A stretch of 64,000 nucleotides of DNA from Trichinella spiralis (GCA_000181795.3 CM012953.1:17939741-18003740); one strand, 5' to 3'. Shown: positions 1 to 11,088, counted from the stretch's first letter. Numbers and translations are program-made. Notes: a model not told the origin generated them from the letters alone.

Positions 1-1
1 C

Positions 2-1336
2 AGACGCCGGCTCCTGGCTTTAGAGCGGCGCCTGGGGGCACGCGAGGAAGATCGTGTGCGGTACGCCTCAGTCATGAAGCAGTACCTTGACGAAGGCTGG
101 GCAGAACCAGCACCGGCAACGAGCCCCGCGAGGCGGACGTGGTATCTGCCGCACCACGCAGTCTACCAAGGAGTGGGCGACGAGCAGAAATGCCGAGTCG
201 TGTTCGATAGAGCCGCTCAGTACAACCGGACCACGTTGAATAGCCAGTTGGAGGCGGGGCCGAACCTCCAGATTGATCTGTTGCAGGCCATCCTATCCTT
301 CCGCCGCCTTTGCATAGGGTTGCAGGCCGACATCGAAAAGATGTACTTGCAAATCCGAGTGAGGCCGGAGGACCGGGACGCCTGCAGATTTCTCTGGTGG
401 GACGAGGAGCAGAAGATTCGCAAGTACCGCCTCACTCGTGTCTGTTTTGGGCTGACGTGTTCTCCCTTCCTGGCAATGGGGACGGTGCGTTCGCATGTTC
501 GACGGCATCAGGCGTCCGCGCCCCGAGCGGCCGAAGAGGTGTTGAATAACATGTATATGGACGACTTAGCCACCTCGTGCGACTCGGCTGCGAAAGCCCG
601 GGGCTTGGCGGACCAGATGGGGTCCTTGCTGGCTTCGGGCGGGTTCCGGCTCCACACATGGGCCAGCAACGAGCCAGACGCCCTCCGAGAACTCCCGGTA
701 GAGAAGACCGCGATGGGGGCGGGAGGCCGCCCCTGGAAGACATTGGGGATCTATTGGCAACGTGACGACGACCACCTGACGTTCGTAGCGCCGGAAGGAA
801 CGCGCTTGGCGGCCGGGGACAAGAAACGGCAAATGCTGAGCACCGCTTCAGGCATCTTCGACCCGATAGGGTGCCTGGCCCCATTCCTTGTGCGGGCGAA
901 GATCCTCTTCCAGTCGTTGTGGGAGATAGGAGTGGATTGGGACGCAGTGGTCTACCTGCGGGTGGAAACCGCGTCCGGATCCACTCGGGTCAATTTGGTG
1001 GCCGCGAAGACTCGAGTCTCCCCCGTAAAACGTTTGAACCTCCCGAGGTTGGAGCTTATGGGGGCCCTGACTGCGGCGAGGCTGATCCGCTTCGTCCAAG
1101 GGGCGTTGCAGCTCGACGTACGCTCCCTGTTTTGCTGGAGCGACAGCGAGGTCACACTTGCGTGGGTACGGTCCGCGGCCAGTCGGTGGAAGCCATTCGT
1201 CCGCAATCGCATCGAAGAGATCCAACGGTTAGTGGAACCGGCGTGCTGGAGACATTGTCCGGGGAAGAACAACCCGGCCGATTTACTAAGCCGCAGATCG
1301 TCTCTGAAGGGACTGGCAAGAAACAACCGTTGGTGA
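2..1336 (+). pseudogene. BEL/Pao reverse transcriptase-RNase H (partial)
   Basis: One open frame enters from the left edge at base 2 and ends at 1336. It shows the BEL/Pao pre-RT motif WYLPHHAVY, then KCRVVFD, and the RT catalytic box YMDDL at about 553-567. The RNase H part has the AKTRVSPVK...LPRLELMGAL stretch and the acidic DSEVTLAW motif. A short in-frame loss seems to lie near 940-950: GVDWDA is joined directly to VVYLR, so the usual connection containing the first RNase H Asp motif is missing. The enzyme copies element RNA into DNA in cytoplasmic particles. The in-frame loss and the downstream frameshifts make this copy a probable pseudogene. Confidence 0.88.
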
Positions 1337-2770
1337 CAGGGACCAGGATGACTCGCTGGGCCGGCGGAAGGCTGGCCCCGAAAACGGAGACCTTCTGAAC
1401 ACAACTCCTTACTACTGCTCGAAGAAGCTCGAGTCGCCAAAGCGGCTCTGTTGGTTTCTGTAATGACGCACGCCCAGGATGACGTTCTCCACCCCAGAAG
1501 ATATGGCGACATCGAGAGGCTGTTCCGAATCACCGCACTTTGCCTCCGCTTTGCGAGGAACTGCAGATCCGCCGCCGGAGAGCGCCGGAGCGGACCCCTG
1601 ACTGTCCAGGAGTTGGATGCAGCCGAGCAGAACTGGGTGCGGATCGCCCAGGGACAAGGCTTCCGATAAGAGATCGACGAGTTGAGGGCGAGTGGAGACG
1701 TAGCCGCCAAGTCACTTGCGCCCTCTGAGCCCCTTCCTAGACGAAGCCGGAACGCTGCGAGTCGGGGGCAGGCTTGAGAAGTCTAATCTGCCACTAACCG
1801 AGAAGCATCCTGCCATCCTCCCGAGTGAGCACGAGATCACCTGGGGACTCATCCTCTGATGTCACTTGCGCCAGCTGCACGCCGCCGTGTCCCAGACCCT
1901 AGCCACGCTACGACAGCGCTACTGGGTCCTGCAGGGGCGCAGTCGCGTGAGGCATATTATCCGCGGCTGCCTTCAATGCCGCTGGGCCACGGCTCAGCCA
2001 ACCCAGCCGAGAATGGCCGCGCTGCCGGAGGTCCGGACGACCCCGGCGCCAGCGTTTGCGCACGTGGGCATGGATTTCGCTGGCCCACTGTTTGTGAAGA
2101 CTACAAGAAAGACCACGTCTCCGAGGTACGTGTGCTTGATAACGTGCATGGTATCCCGAGCGGTCCACCTGGAGCTCGTGCATAGATGTCCACGGTGGGA
2201 GTGATGCAAGCCCTTCGGTGTTTCATGGCCCTGCTGGGTCGACCGGCGACAATCCAGACCGACAATTTCCGATCTTTCCAGAGTGCGGCATCCGAATTGC
2301 GTCGGCTATGGAGAGGGATCGACGTGGATCAGGTTCAGAACGAGTTGGCTGGACAACGGATACAATGGAACTTCATCCCGCCCGGGGCGCCATGGATGGG
2401 AGGCTACTGGAAGCGTCTCATCCGGACTGTGAAGTAGTTTCTATGGAAAGTGTTAGGGCAGGTGCTGCTGGACGACGAAGAGCTCAGAACCATCCTGTGC
2501 GAAGTAGAGGCTTGTCTCAACGCCCGACCACTGACCCTTGTGGAAGAGCGACCGGAGGGACCTGTTCCCCTCAGTCCGTTCCAGCTACTAACGGGCCGGA
2601 CATATATAGACTTTCCCGGAGTCGACGACCCCGAAACGAACTGGCATCCACCCGGCGATGGGCCCAGACGGTGGGAGAGCCGGTGGCGGAACCGGCAGCA
2701 GCTGATCGCCAAATGGTGGCGACGCTGGAGAAACGTAATCCTAAATGGAATATTTGAACCAATGAAATGA
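1337..2770 (+). pseudogene. BEL/Pao integrase, frameshifted
   Basis: Integrase coding is spread over several frames. The pre-integrase helix region (VQELDAAEQNWVRIAQ) is at about 1604-1650. The H2C2 zinc-binding region and the start of the catalytic core are at 1866-2204 (HVGMDFAGPLFVK, with the first catalytic Asp). The middle of the core is at 2186-2437 (ATIQTDNFRSF, then APWMGGYWKRL). The C-terminal part is at 2450-2770 (ACLNARPLT, PLSPFQLLTG). At least three frame changes and an in-frame stop (VK, then TAG at 2434) break the gene. Confidence 0.85.
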
Positions 2771-2900
2771 AGAACATTACAGCTAATCACAACTGAAGAG
2801 TTTGAATCAATGAGCAATTAGATAAGGAAAACCAATAAGACGACGAATTGAAGGTCCAATAAAATAGCGAGTTCAACGACCAGTAAAATTAGACCGTGAA
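2771..2900. repeat. Degenerate short-period repeat
   Basis: The stretch after the Pao integrase reads as loosely repeated 20-30 nt units built around 'aaccaataaa', 'aatcaatgag' and 'accagtaaaa'. The last unit recurs at about 3615, so it belongs to the duplicated MULE block. I see no gene here. Confidence 0.3.
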
Positions 2901-3595
2901 AATTTGTCCCGAAATCGACCATCCCGTGATTTTGAGACAGCCCTGATACCTGCGATTCAGGGCTACTTTCCGAATGCGCGGGTACAGGGCTGCTCCTTCC
3001 AATTCTGCCAAGCGGTACATAGGAAAGTCAGTGAACTGGGATTGAAAACGCGATATCGACAGCATGAAGAAACAAGAAGATAGATAAATCAAAATGCTCC
3101 TGGGCCACCGCTTTCCCTCCCCGGACCGCATGTTGATATGGGGTGTTACCCTGGCTCGAAGCAAGCACTACGGGGTAACTTGGGCAGCTTTTATTTTATT
3201 ACTTTTAGGCAGAAAGTGGGATGACCCGATGATAGCCTAGCCGCTTTCGGAATGTACATAATGGTAAAATATTTCGGGACCAATAACCAACTTGGGAAAG
3301 GCTGGCATTAGTCGGGTTCAACAAATTATCGGGGTGGGTAAATAGCCTTTGGAATTGTACCAGGCTACTCAATTATCTTAAAGAATAAACAAGACGTGAT
3401 GGGAAACGCCATCAACCCAGCTCCTTTCAAGAAATCGTGGCTGCTGGGTTCTATTAGACAAATAAGGGTAGTAGGGTACGCTGAAAGCAACAACCGTTTT
3501 ATGAAATAATACCGGATGATACACCAGCCGGCAGGCGTACCTTGGGGAGCGATTCTTTAAAGGCTTTTAGTATACCCACGCAGGATCCCGATTTA
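2880..3595 (+). mobile_element. MULE transposase fragment, copy 1 (insertion-rich duplicate)
   Basis: This copy matches 3606-4300 along its length but carries extra bases almost only as lengthened homopolymers, for example gggg for ggg, ccc for cc and aaa for aa. Extra bases come every 10-20 nt, so no reading frame is open for long. The QGCSFQFCQAVHRKVSELG motif of MULE transposases can still be read at about 2986-3043. The pattern looks like uncorrected long-read sequence at a contig end rather than biology (see findings). Confidence 0.75.
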
Positions 3596-3605
3596 NNNNN
3601 NNNNN
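3596..3605. other. Assembly gap of 10 N
   Basis: Ten consecutive N bases separate the two near-identical MULE fragments. The left copy ends at '...cccgattta' and the right copy ends at the matching '...tccgattta' near 4292, so the gap falls where one copy should have been merged with the other. Confidence 0.99.
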
Positions 3606-4300
3606 AGGTTCAAAGTCCCAGTAAAAATGAGATCGTGAACATTTGTGAAGTAAATCGGACTTCATATGATTTGAGACTAGCCATGATCCCTGCGATTCAG
3701 GGCTACTTCCGAATGCGCGGGTACAGGGCTGCTCCTTCCAATTCTGCCAAGCGGTACATAGGAAAGTCAGTGAACTGGGATTGAAAACGCGATATCGACA
3801 GCATGAAGAAACAAGAAGATAGATAAATCAAAATGCTCCTGGCCACCGCTTTCCTCCCTGTACCGCATGTTGATATGGGTGTTACCCTGCTCGAAGCAAG
3901 CACTACGGGTAACTTGGCAGCTTTATTTTATTACTTTAGGCAGAAGTGGATGACCGATGATAGCCTGCCGCTTCGGAATGTACATAATGTAAATATTCGG
4001 ACCAATAACCACTTGGAAGGCTGGCATAGTCGGTTCAACAAAATATCGGGTGGTAATAAGCTTGGATTGTACAGGCTACTCAATTATCTTAAAGAATAAC
4101 AAGACGTGATGGAAACGCCATCAACCAGCTCCTTTCAAGAAATCGTGCTGCTGGTTCTATTAGACAAATAGGTAGTAGGTACGCTGAAAAGCAACAACGT
4201 TTTATGATATATACGGATGAATACACCAGCGGCAGGCGTACCTTGGAGCGATTTCTTAAAGCTTTTAGTATACCACACGCCAGATCCGATTTAATGCCGC
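3606..4300 (+). pseudogene. MULE-family transposase C-terminal fragment, copy 2
   Basis: The readable copy contains the pre-core motif QGCSFQFCQAVHRKVSELG at about 3729-3785. An interrupted stretch follows, with an in-frame TAG. The 3833-4099 frame holds AALFYYFRQKWM and the typical MULE motif NNHLEGWHSRFNK. After a frame change, RQIGSRYAEKQQRF and SGRRTLERFLKAF match the usual C-terminal tail. The 7497-7910 transposase is a relative (QGCYFHFCQAV). The gene is 5'-truncated and has several frame breaks. Confidence 0.75.
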
Positions 4301-4934
4301 CTTCCAAGTAATGGGTTTGTGTAATATTTTATTATCATTGTTGTCGTTATTAGTCATTTGTTGTTGTTCATTATTCATGCTATTCTCTTTTATATAATAT
4401 TGATGTTGTTGTTGTCGAGCATTGAAAAGTAAACTTCCTTTAGAAAAATTGACTTCAAAAATAATTAAACTATATTTGGCTGCCATAGCAATGAAACATA
4501 AAGAAATTTTTTAATCATATTACAAATACTAGTCACTAAAAGTGCAAAGTGGAAAAGTAAATATTTAAATGAAAAAAGCTAAAAACAATGAAAAAATTCC
4601 ACTATGAAATTGGTGACGTCACGGGGCAAACACTAAAAGAGGTCAAAGGTTACGTAATGAATTGTAATGTAATTAAAAATTTGCATCAATGAAATGAAAA
4701 AAATGTAACTTTTGTAATTCATAGTTTTACTTTTTCAATTTATGTATTCATGGCAGCATGGTTGATAATTTTTCTTAACTTTATGGTTTCGCATAATTAA
4801 TTTTTATAGAAATATTTTTTGATTGATATAAAAAGGGAGATGCTGTTCATATAAACGGAGCGCAACATTAAATGGTGCGAAACAAATAAATTGATAAAAA
4901 GCAAACTTTAAAAAAAAGGAAATTCTGGTCGGTT

Positions 4935-5500
4935 CCATTTACTGCTTTCTTTCTGTTAGCATCATCAAAGTGCTTTTACTTTTATCACGCCGAATGCAAA
5001 AATACTGTTCAGAAGGATCCCAACACTAACAGCTGCTTTGCTTGTCAGATAAATTACGTTTCAGCTAGCAATTAAATGAGATTTACGCACAAGATGCTTT
5101 TCCGTTTGTCATAAATTGTTCTGATGAGTAGCTAAAGGCGACTTTAGTGGAATGGAAAAATCAACAAGTGATGAATTGTTCACAGCTTCAGTTGTCAGCT
5201 AAAACTGGGTATGGCAACTGCTAATTTGTTAGCATTTAAATACTTTTCTAATTTCATGCTGACTGTTCTCTGAAAATCTTTCCTGATAGCAATCAACGAA
5301 TTTTACTTTTATCTTCACAAAGTTTTTCTCTTTTGCAAGTGTTATTGTTTTCCTTCCTATGTTTCATTTAAATAAAAACATTATAATCCGCATTTTTATT
5401 TTCAAATAAAAAAAATTTATTTATATATTTGGTGTAGATTGTAAACTTTGCTTTTGAACATCTGAACCAAACCGACTAGTGCGTTAGTGAACATTTAAGT
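4935..5500. repeat. Diverged dispersed repeat, copy A
   Basis: About 550 nt align by eye, with many substitutions and small indels, to 46190-46740. Shared anchors in the same order are 'caaagtgctt', 'aattaaatgagattta', 'attgttctgatga', 'gctgactgttctctgaaaa' or its equivalent, 'tatgtttcattta' and 'aaaccgact'. No transposase or LTR ends are visible. It could be an old non-autonomous element or an ancient duplication. Confidence 0.6.
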
Positions 5501-6101
5501 TGCCATCGCGTTTCATTTGCATTTGCAACGTTTAAACTTGTAATTCAATAATAACGAAATGTTGAACATTCAGCATCAAAAGCAGCGCTTAGGGTTTATT
5601 GTTGTTGTTGTTGTCAAACAAAATTTTTCATACAAACAACAAACTTCATCGGCATGCATAAAACAGCACAGATGGATGATTCAAAAAGAAAAACTTTTTA
5701 AAAATTTTAAACTGAACACCCAGTAAAATCAGAAAATTAATCAGATGCCAACAATTTAGCAGTTATCAATTGGTTTAGCTGGAAAGCTGCAACTGTGGAC
5801 AATTTGTCAACTGTGCATTTTCCCTTTCTATTAAAATCCCCTTTACCAACATATGTGATGAGACGGGAAACGCGGATAATTCTTGACAAAGGTGGATGCG
5901 TAAAAACGTGCATAGAATTCAATGAAATTGTGAGCTAACACGTAACTTTATCTGACAAATGAAACAAGTGCTAGTTGACATATCTTTAAACAATTTTCTT
6001 CAATCGTTACAAATAGAAATAGATGAACGCTTTTGATACAATTCCATAAAAACCATTTGATGATGCCAGCAATTTTGGATGCACTTTTGGTGGGAAGTAA
6101 A

Positions 6102-6125
6102 GGGGCACTGGGGTGGGGGGGAGGG
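6102..6125 (+). other. G-quadruplex-like G-rich run
   Basis: Four G tracts of at least three (gggg, gggg, a long G run and ggg) are separated by 1-4 nt, in otherwise AT-rich DNA. A second G run (about six) follows near 6155. No gene is adjacent. Confidence 0.5.
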
Positions 6126-6329
6126 CGCTGAAAAATGATAGAGCACATCGGAGGGGGGCGCTTGAATACAATACGTTTTATGTTCTGTGTTCATACTGAT
6201 ATTTGTTCAGTAGTTGTGTTAAGAATATTGATTAATTTTTGTATGTGTTTAATGTAATATGACTCTCTGCAATCTGTCTTCTTCATCTTCTCTTATAAGT
6301 GCGGTAAGCTGAAAGGCGATTAAATTTTT

Positions 6330-6894
6330 TTATTTAAATGGGCATTCGATATCGCAGTCTTTAACGTGAGCATTGGCGCCATTTATGGATAAATTAAAAC
6401 TCTGGCGCCACATTCCAGATTTATCAGACAGATTATTCACTTTCCTACCGTAGTAGGCACATTTGGACCTGAGGATCGGCGCTAGAGTACGGTAGTGTGA
6501 AAACACGTGGCAATTAGTGATGGAGTGCGGTCTTGGTGAGCGATCGATCGTGTCTTGTTTATTTGTGGTGGTTGTTAGTTGCACGGTGTAATAAACATTT
6601 GAAACGAATGTTTGGTGTTCGCTTTATAAATTATTCACACAATATGTTTTCCTCAAGAATGCCGTATGGTCAACTCCGACGGTGATGACCGGCCAAAAGC
6701 AACAAGGCGTGCCTGACCCGCCTGCTGTGACGGAAAGTCCATTACACAGGTTCATATATATGTATATAATCAGGAGCGACCCCCGTTTTCACCATTTTGC
6801 CACTTTTCTGTTCTCTGTGCTTGACTTCGCTTTGATTCTTCTGTTATGTTTCATGGCTGACGATTTACATTTATTTGGTTTTAAATGAAGGAAG
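6330..6894 (+). other. Possible LTR-retrotransposon 5' remnant
   Basis: A moderately GC-rich patch contains a poly(A) signal (aataaa near 6590). It is followed by a short open frame starting MMTGQKQQGVPDPP at about 6682, which resembles a Gypsy gag start. I could not find clean LTR ends or a primer-binding site, so this is only a suggestion. Confidence 0.25.
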
Positions 6895-8050
6895 AAGTTA
6901 TAATTTATTCCATCAAAGCAAAGTTTACCAAGTCAAACACACAAACATTGATGATAAACAGTGGGTTTTTCGACAGGTAAATAATATTTTATTAAATATC
7001 TCATTTCTGTTATTTCAATTCAAATTTCTCATGTAGATAGAAAAAGGATGCCGGGGTTCAATCCACACGAACTTGGATGTGGACGAAATCTTGCTTTCTA
7101 ATCCTCATGCAGATGACTGCACCCCTGATAATGATATCTTGTACAAAATGTAGAAAAATTCTGTGAAGCAACGGGCAGCGGAGGAGCAGAGGAAGACCAT
7201 TCCGCAGATTTACCACGAAGAAGCAAGCAGTGCATCTGCTGATTTGGAAACTGCTGGTACTTTGCCTGTGTTTGATTGTATATTTAATAATATATACTCG
7301 AGATTATCATATACGAAAAGCGAGATTTTGTGAAATTCAGATCTAGCCGCGAAAGAAGACAGTTGTAGAACCTAATTGTCTATAACAAAGTGTAGTACGA
7401 TAACCCTGAAAGTCTACTACAAATATACATAATTCCATTTTAATATTCTGTACAGAAGAAAATTTATCAATTTCATCTGAACATTCTGTATGGTCCATGG
7501 ATGGAACTTTCAAAATAGTTGCAGAATGGTACCACCAGATTTTCACCATACATGTTTTTATTGCGGGTAAATTAGTGCCACTTGTGTATTGTTTAACCGT
7601 CCAAAAAGATCTCTCCACTTATCGTGAAATTTTCGATGATTTAATTTTAAAGACGGCAGCGTTGGGGGTGGTCCTTCAGCCTCAAACAGTAATTTGCAAT
7701 TTTGAGACCGCCCTGTTCGCTGCACTGCAGAGTACATTTCCGGGGGTCAACATGCAAGGCTGTTATTTCCATTTCTGCCAAGCAGTTCTGCGGAATGTGA
7801 CGGATCTTGGGATGCGTACCAGTTATATCCATGAAGAACAATACAAGAAAAAAATCAAAATGTTGCTAGCAAAGGCTTTTTTGCCGCTTCATGATGTGCC
7901 TGCTGCGTGAAACTGCTTGGCAGAGATGCTACGGGTTCAGTAGCAGCCTTGTTCAATTACTTCCGAGTGGAATGGACGCCCCCTGACAGACTGCCGATGT
8001 GGAATGTATATTGTCGCATCCAGAACTGGTAAAACCCGTGGAGTAAAAAA
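6895..8050 (+). pseudogene. FLYWCH zinc-finger/MULE transposase pseudogene
   Basis: An N-terminal FLYWCH-type zinc-finger region starts near 6895 (EGRSYNLFH, then DKQWVFRQ). It is spliced over a 60-nt GT-AG intron (6977-7036) to GCRGSIHTNL and NPHADDC. An in-frame TAG at about 7151 breaks the frame before the region rich in Gln/Glu. The MULE DDE core lies at 7470-7910, with MDGTFKIV carrying the first catalytic Asp, VICNFETALF carrying the second acidic position, and QGCYFHFCQAV. After a frameshift near 7910, ALFNYFRVEWTPPDRLPMWN continues the C-terminal half. FLYWCH plus MULE is the usual layout of these DNA transposons in animals. The stop and frameshift make it inactive. Confidence 0.82.
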
Positions 8051-8907
8051 TAATCTACAGCTATAAATAGCGATACGCGTCACGAGAGTAACTTTATGCA
8101 AATATGATAAGGAAAATTTCCGACGGCAGTGCCGCAAGCAGTTGACCTTATTCAAAACCGGAAGTGATTTTATATATAAATGTCTGTTCGCTAACAGTTG
8201 TTGTTGTTGAATAAATATTCACTCAAGAAAGGCGTTATCATTACTGCTCTGCGTTAGTTGTTCATTTTCGGGTACTGCGCTTCAAACATACGTTTTGAGT
8301 GTTTACCCTTAAAGTGTAGTAGCTCTGGTCAATTGGATATATGGTTCCGTAAAACGGAATTCAATCGGTTCAAATAATCTGTCGTCAGGTTCTTCTGATC
8401 GTCAAGTATCAGAGCGGCAATTTTGAGACTCAACGCGTTCAAAATCGTTCACTGCTCTAAGTGTTAGATCGAGTAGTTCCAATCCACACTACTTCAACGT
8501 CTGTGTTGAATATCAGCCTTTTCCTTTCAACTGATACCGATCTAATCAATCTTATCAGCTTCTTGTGGTTCCTGTTTTCCCACACAGTATCCACACTGTA
8601 TACAGGAATCGAACAAGATCCGTCTTCACGTGGACTCCTTAGGTCAAGCAAGAAGTATACAATCGTCTTTGTTTACGTAATTCCTTACGCAAACAGTAAA
8701 TTCAAACGAACGTACAATTATACCTTCGTTTCCGTACACGGTAACTGTATCGACAGTAACAACTGCACTCAATCAACAATAATCGGTGGAATCAAATCTT
8801 TACTAACGTCCTAATTTCGTCAATCAATCGATCAATAACAAGTTCTTGCTCATATCTTAGCATACCTTAATCTTACAGTAAGAATATGTGATAATTAAGC
8901 TACACAT
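8051..8907. other. Unassigned TE-like sequence
   Basis: The composition is closer to the flanking LTR elements than to host intergenic DNA. There is an aataaa signal at about 8210 but no recognisable protein. A 117-codon open stretch at 8461-8814 has no known motif. It is probably LTR or untranslated sequence of another element. Confidence 0.3.
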
Positions 8908-9093
8908 TGTTTTTACTGTTCTTAACAGGTTCAACTGTATAAAGCGATAACACACACGCAACGGGGTATACTCACAACAATAATGAACTCGTCAACACGT
9001 CGACTCGATGTCATTTTATGCAAAAACTTTAGCTCTCCTACTGTGGGTTATTGATGTTCAGGTTGTTGAGATCATAATCACATTACACCGCCA
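8908..9093 (-). mobile_element. Gypsy B 3' LTR
   Basis: The 186-nt segment is homologous to 11089-11277. Shared blocks include 'acacgcaacggggta' (acacgcatcggggta in the other copy), 'acaataatgaac' and 'ttagctctcctactgtg'. Read on the minus strand it begins TGTAATGTGATT. The left boundary (TGTTTTTACTG at 8908) is approximate. It directly follows the end of a Gypsy pol frame, which identifies it as the 3' LTR. Confidence 0.7.
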
Positions 9094-9207
9094 TGTTCTC
9101 TGGCAATCGCGCCTCGCGATCTCAATAAAGGATGTAATCGTTGTATCTCACTGGTGGTTTTCGCTTCCGCCGCGTCCTCTGAGATACCATTGCTGGTGTT
9201 GACGTCC
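9094..9207 (-). pseudogene. Gypsy B pol C-terminus
   Basis: On the minus strand a short frame reads RTRRKRKPPVRYNDYILY and then a stop. This is the basic, Pro-rich tail typical of Gypsy integrases. The rest of this pol is missing: a BEL/Pao element with its own LTR (9208-9831) takes its place. Confidence 0.65.
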
Positions 9208-9831
9208 TGCAGCAAAAAGAAAAAAAATGGCTACACTTTTAATAACTAACAATCAGGTTCCAATACTGACTGTAGTTATTCACGGCTTATTCGTCCTCGT
9301 GACGAAGAAGCTTTCTCTGGTTCTTGTTAATTGTGATAACTACCGCGTCCGAGCTAATATCGGTCCACACAAATTTATTGCCTTCAGCAATAACGACAAT
9401 CAGATAGAAACAGTTTTACTCAACGATCTCAAAACAATAACGCTCAAGCACACAGTTATCTTTACAGCATCTACGACTGATACTGCTACTATCACGCACG
9501 TACTAAATGTACTGCTACACTCGTACTAAACGTACTCTTTAACACACGTACTGCTCGTACTACTCTTGTTCTCTCGTATATATACACGCTTCTCTTGCAC
9601 AATGACGTATTCTCATTGATTTCTAAATATACCCCAATTCCAGGAATTGAGAGTTTCCAACACACGCTGACAATATCGATTGCCAATTCTTTTTAGCAGA
9701 GAACAAATAGTTGGCCAACTGCCAAGTATTTTCAATTTGTGACGTAACGTTTGCCGAGAGTCAATTGCTACATATTCGTGTAAACAAGTTATTTATAGTA
9801 TCTAAATGTGAATGAATTCTAATTTCTAACA
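9208..9831 (-). mobile_element. BEL/Pao B 3' LTR
   Basis: The 624-nt LTR matches the solo LTR at 62321-62919 over nearly its whole length, for example 'caatcaggttccaatactga' and 'gacaatatcgattg'. On the minus strand it starts TGTTAGAAATTAG at 9831. The plus-strand start TGCAGC at 9208 corresponds to TGTAGC of the intact solo copy. It follows the DUF5641-like end of a Pao pol on the same strand. Confidence 0.8.
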
Positions 9832-11010
9832 TCCTCCCGGCGCCGATGGACGGAGTCTATCACTGTACGTTGGCTGGCTCTATTAAATGCAGCTTTGAGA
9901 TTGGACGGTTGACAGTACCACCAGCTAGCTGCACTGTCACAGTCCGAACTATCCCGTCCTGACCGGGATACAACTGTACGATTTTTCCCAGTTTCCAATT
10001 TCTTCTGGGAACATTATTCTCACCCACCAATACGATATCTCCAATGTTTGGAGCATTACCACTGTTGTACCATTTTTGTCTTACATTCAAATTGGTCACA
10101 TACTCTGCTTTCCAGCGTTTCCACCATTGTGCGATTAAACGCTGTCATAAATTCCAGTTCTTCATGAGATGTAACGTGGACTGTGTTTTTGGTACCCATT
10201 CATCTTCATCTTCAGTTACTTCAGGAATATCAGTGTAATGGTTACCTGTCAAAAAATGGTACGGAGTGAGAATTTCCAGATTTGAGTTAGTTGGACAATG
10301 CCTCCATTAAGACGGTTCCATTAACGGTTGAATATTCTCGACTCGGTTTTGGATAAAGGGTTTCCATCTTCTTGATATGCCTTTTATCCAACATAAAGTG
10401 ATCTTGCTGTCCGTCCAGCAAGTCAATCTGTCGATCCTAATTTTTAATGCCTCCTTTACGAAGGTTATCAATTTAGCTGCCATCTGTGCTGCCATTAATT
10501 CCAAACGAGGGAGAGTCATCTTCTTCAAAGGTGCAACCCTCGATTTGGCCATTACAACATTTGAAATTGAGCTGTGGTATTTTTTCTTCACTACTACATA
10601 TACCACTGCTCCATAGGCAGTCTCCGATGCGTCTCCAAACGCGTGCAGCTCAACCTTTTTTATTGTGGAACCATAAAATGGGATGAGACACCTTGGAATT
10701 CAGATATCTGATATATCACATAATTCCAACTTCCATGTCTGCCATTCCTTTTGCAGATCTGATGGTAACTCATCATCCCAATTTAAGCCTTTTTTCCACA
10801 ACTTTTGAAATAGTACCTTCGCCTTGGTTATGTATGGAGATAGGTGACCAAGGGGATCATACATCTTCACAGTAACACTTATCAATTGACGTTTTGTGTC
10901 ACGCGACCAAGGATCGACATCAGAAAGAACACTATAAGCTAATTCATCGTTTGCCCAGTCCCAAACGATGCCTAATATCTTTGACGTACTAGTGTTCTTT
11001 CCCAATATAT
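9832..11010 (-). pseudogene. BEL/Pao B pol remnant (RT end, RNase H, C-terminal module)
   Basis: Read leftward, 11005-10700 holds the RT C-terminal region (ILGIVWDWANDEL, MYDPLGHLSPYITKAK). Positions 10606-10307 hold RNase H (MAKSRVAPLKKMTLPRLELM and CWTDSKITLCWI). Positions 10099-9860 hold the C-terminal DUF5641-like module (IGDIVLVGENNVPRRNWKLG). The RT catalytic core and the whole integrase core are absent, so this is an internally deleted copy. It lies inside Gypsy B, whose LTRs flank it at 8908-9093 and 11089-11277. Confidence 0.82.
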
Positions 11011-11088
11011 CTTCTGACGGTACATGACAGCAGTCTCCAATACTCCGCTAGCTTCTTCTATCCCGGGGTTACTCATCCTCGTCGCCAA
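11011..11088 (-). other. Gypsy B leader: primer-binding site and gag start
   Basis: Directly inside the 5' LTR the minus strand reads TTGGCGACGAGGATGAG, with TGG one base inside the LTR end as in tRNA primer-binding sites. An ATG at 11076 opens MSNPGIEEASGVLE, a plausible gag start. The sequence then breaks into BEL/Pao pol. Confidence 0.55.

Larger units (their letters stand above)
1..2770 (+). mobile_element. BEL/Pao LTR retrotransposon, pol region, cut by the window edge
   Basis: The segment carries reverse transcriptase, RNase H and integrase in BEL/Pao order on the plus strand. Gag, protease and the 5' LTR would lie left of the window. The 3' end stops near 2760 in the integrase C-terminal region, and no 3' LTR or C-terminal DUF5641-like module follows. 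It is GC-rich compared with the AT-rich host genes. The same family recurs on the minus strand at 16.8-19.8 kb, where the integrase stretches around 'TTPAPAFAHVGM' and 'MSTVG' are nearly the same. Confidence 0.9.
4301..6329. other. AT-rich intergenic stretch
   Basis: No convincing coding region. It contains runs of ttg/tgt triplets (4340-4420, 5600-5620), the diverged repeat annotated separately at 4935-5500 and a G-rich patch at about 6100-6170. Confidence 0.6.

Noticed and set aside
432-884. 150-codon minus-strand frame under the Pao RT
   Set aside because: Antisense shadow of a GC-rich RT frame; no motif.
3542-3784. 80-codon frame running through the N gap
   Set aside because: It crosses undefined bases and changes content at the gap, so it is an artefact of the assembly join.
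4301-6300. Searched for tRNA or snRNA genes in the AT-rich intergenic stretches
   Set aside because: No cloverleaf, box A/B or Sm-site pattern was recognised; a covariance-model scan would be needed to exclude small RNAs.
8461-8814. 117-codon plus-strand frame rich in Ser/Thr/Asn
   Set aside because: It lies in TE-like DNA, lacks motifs, and its composition looks like non-coding LTR sequence.
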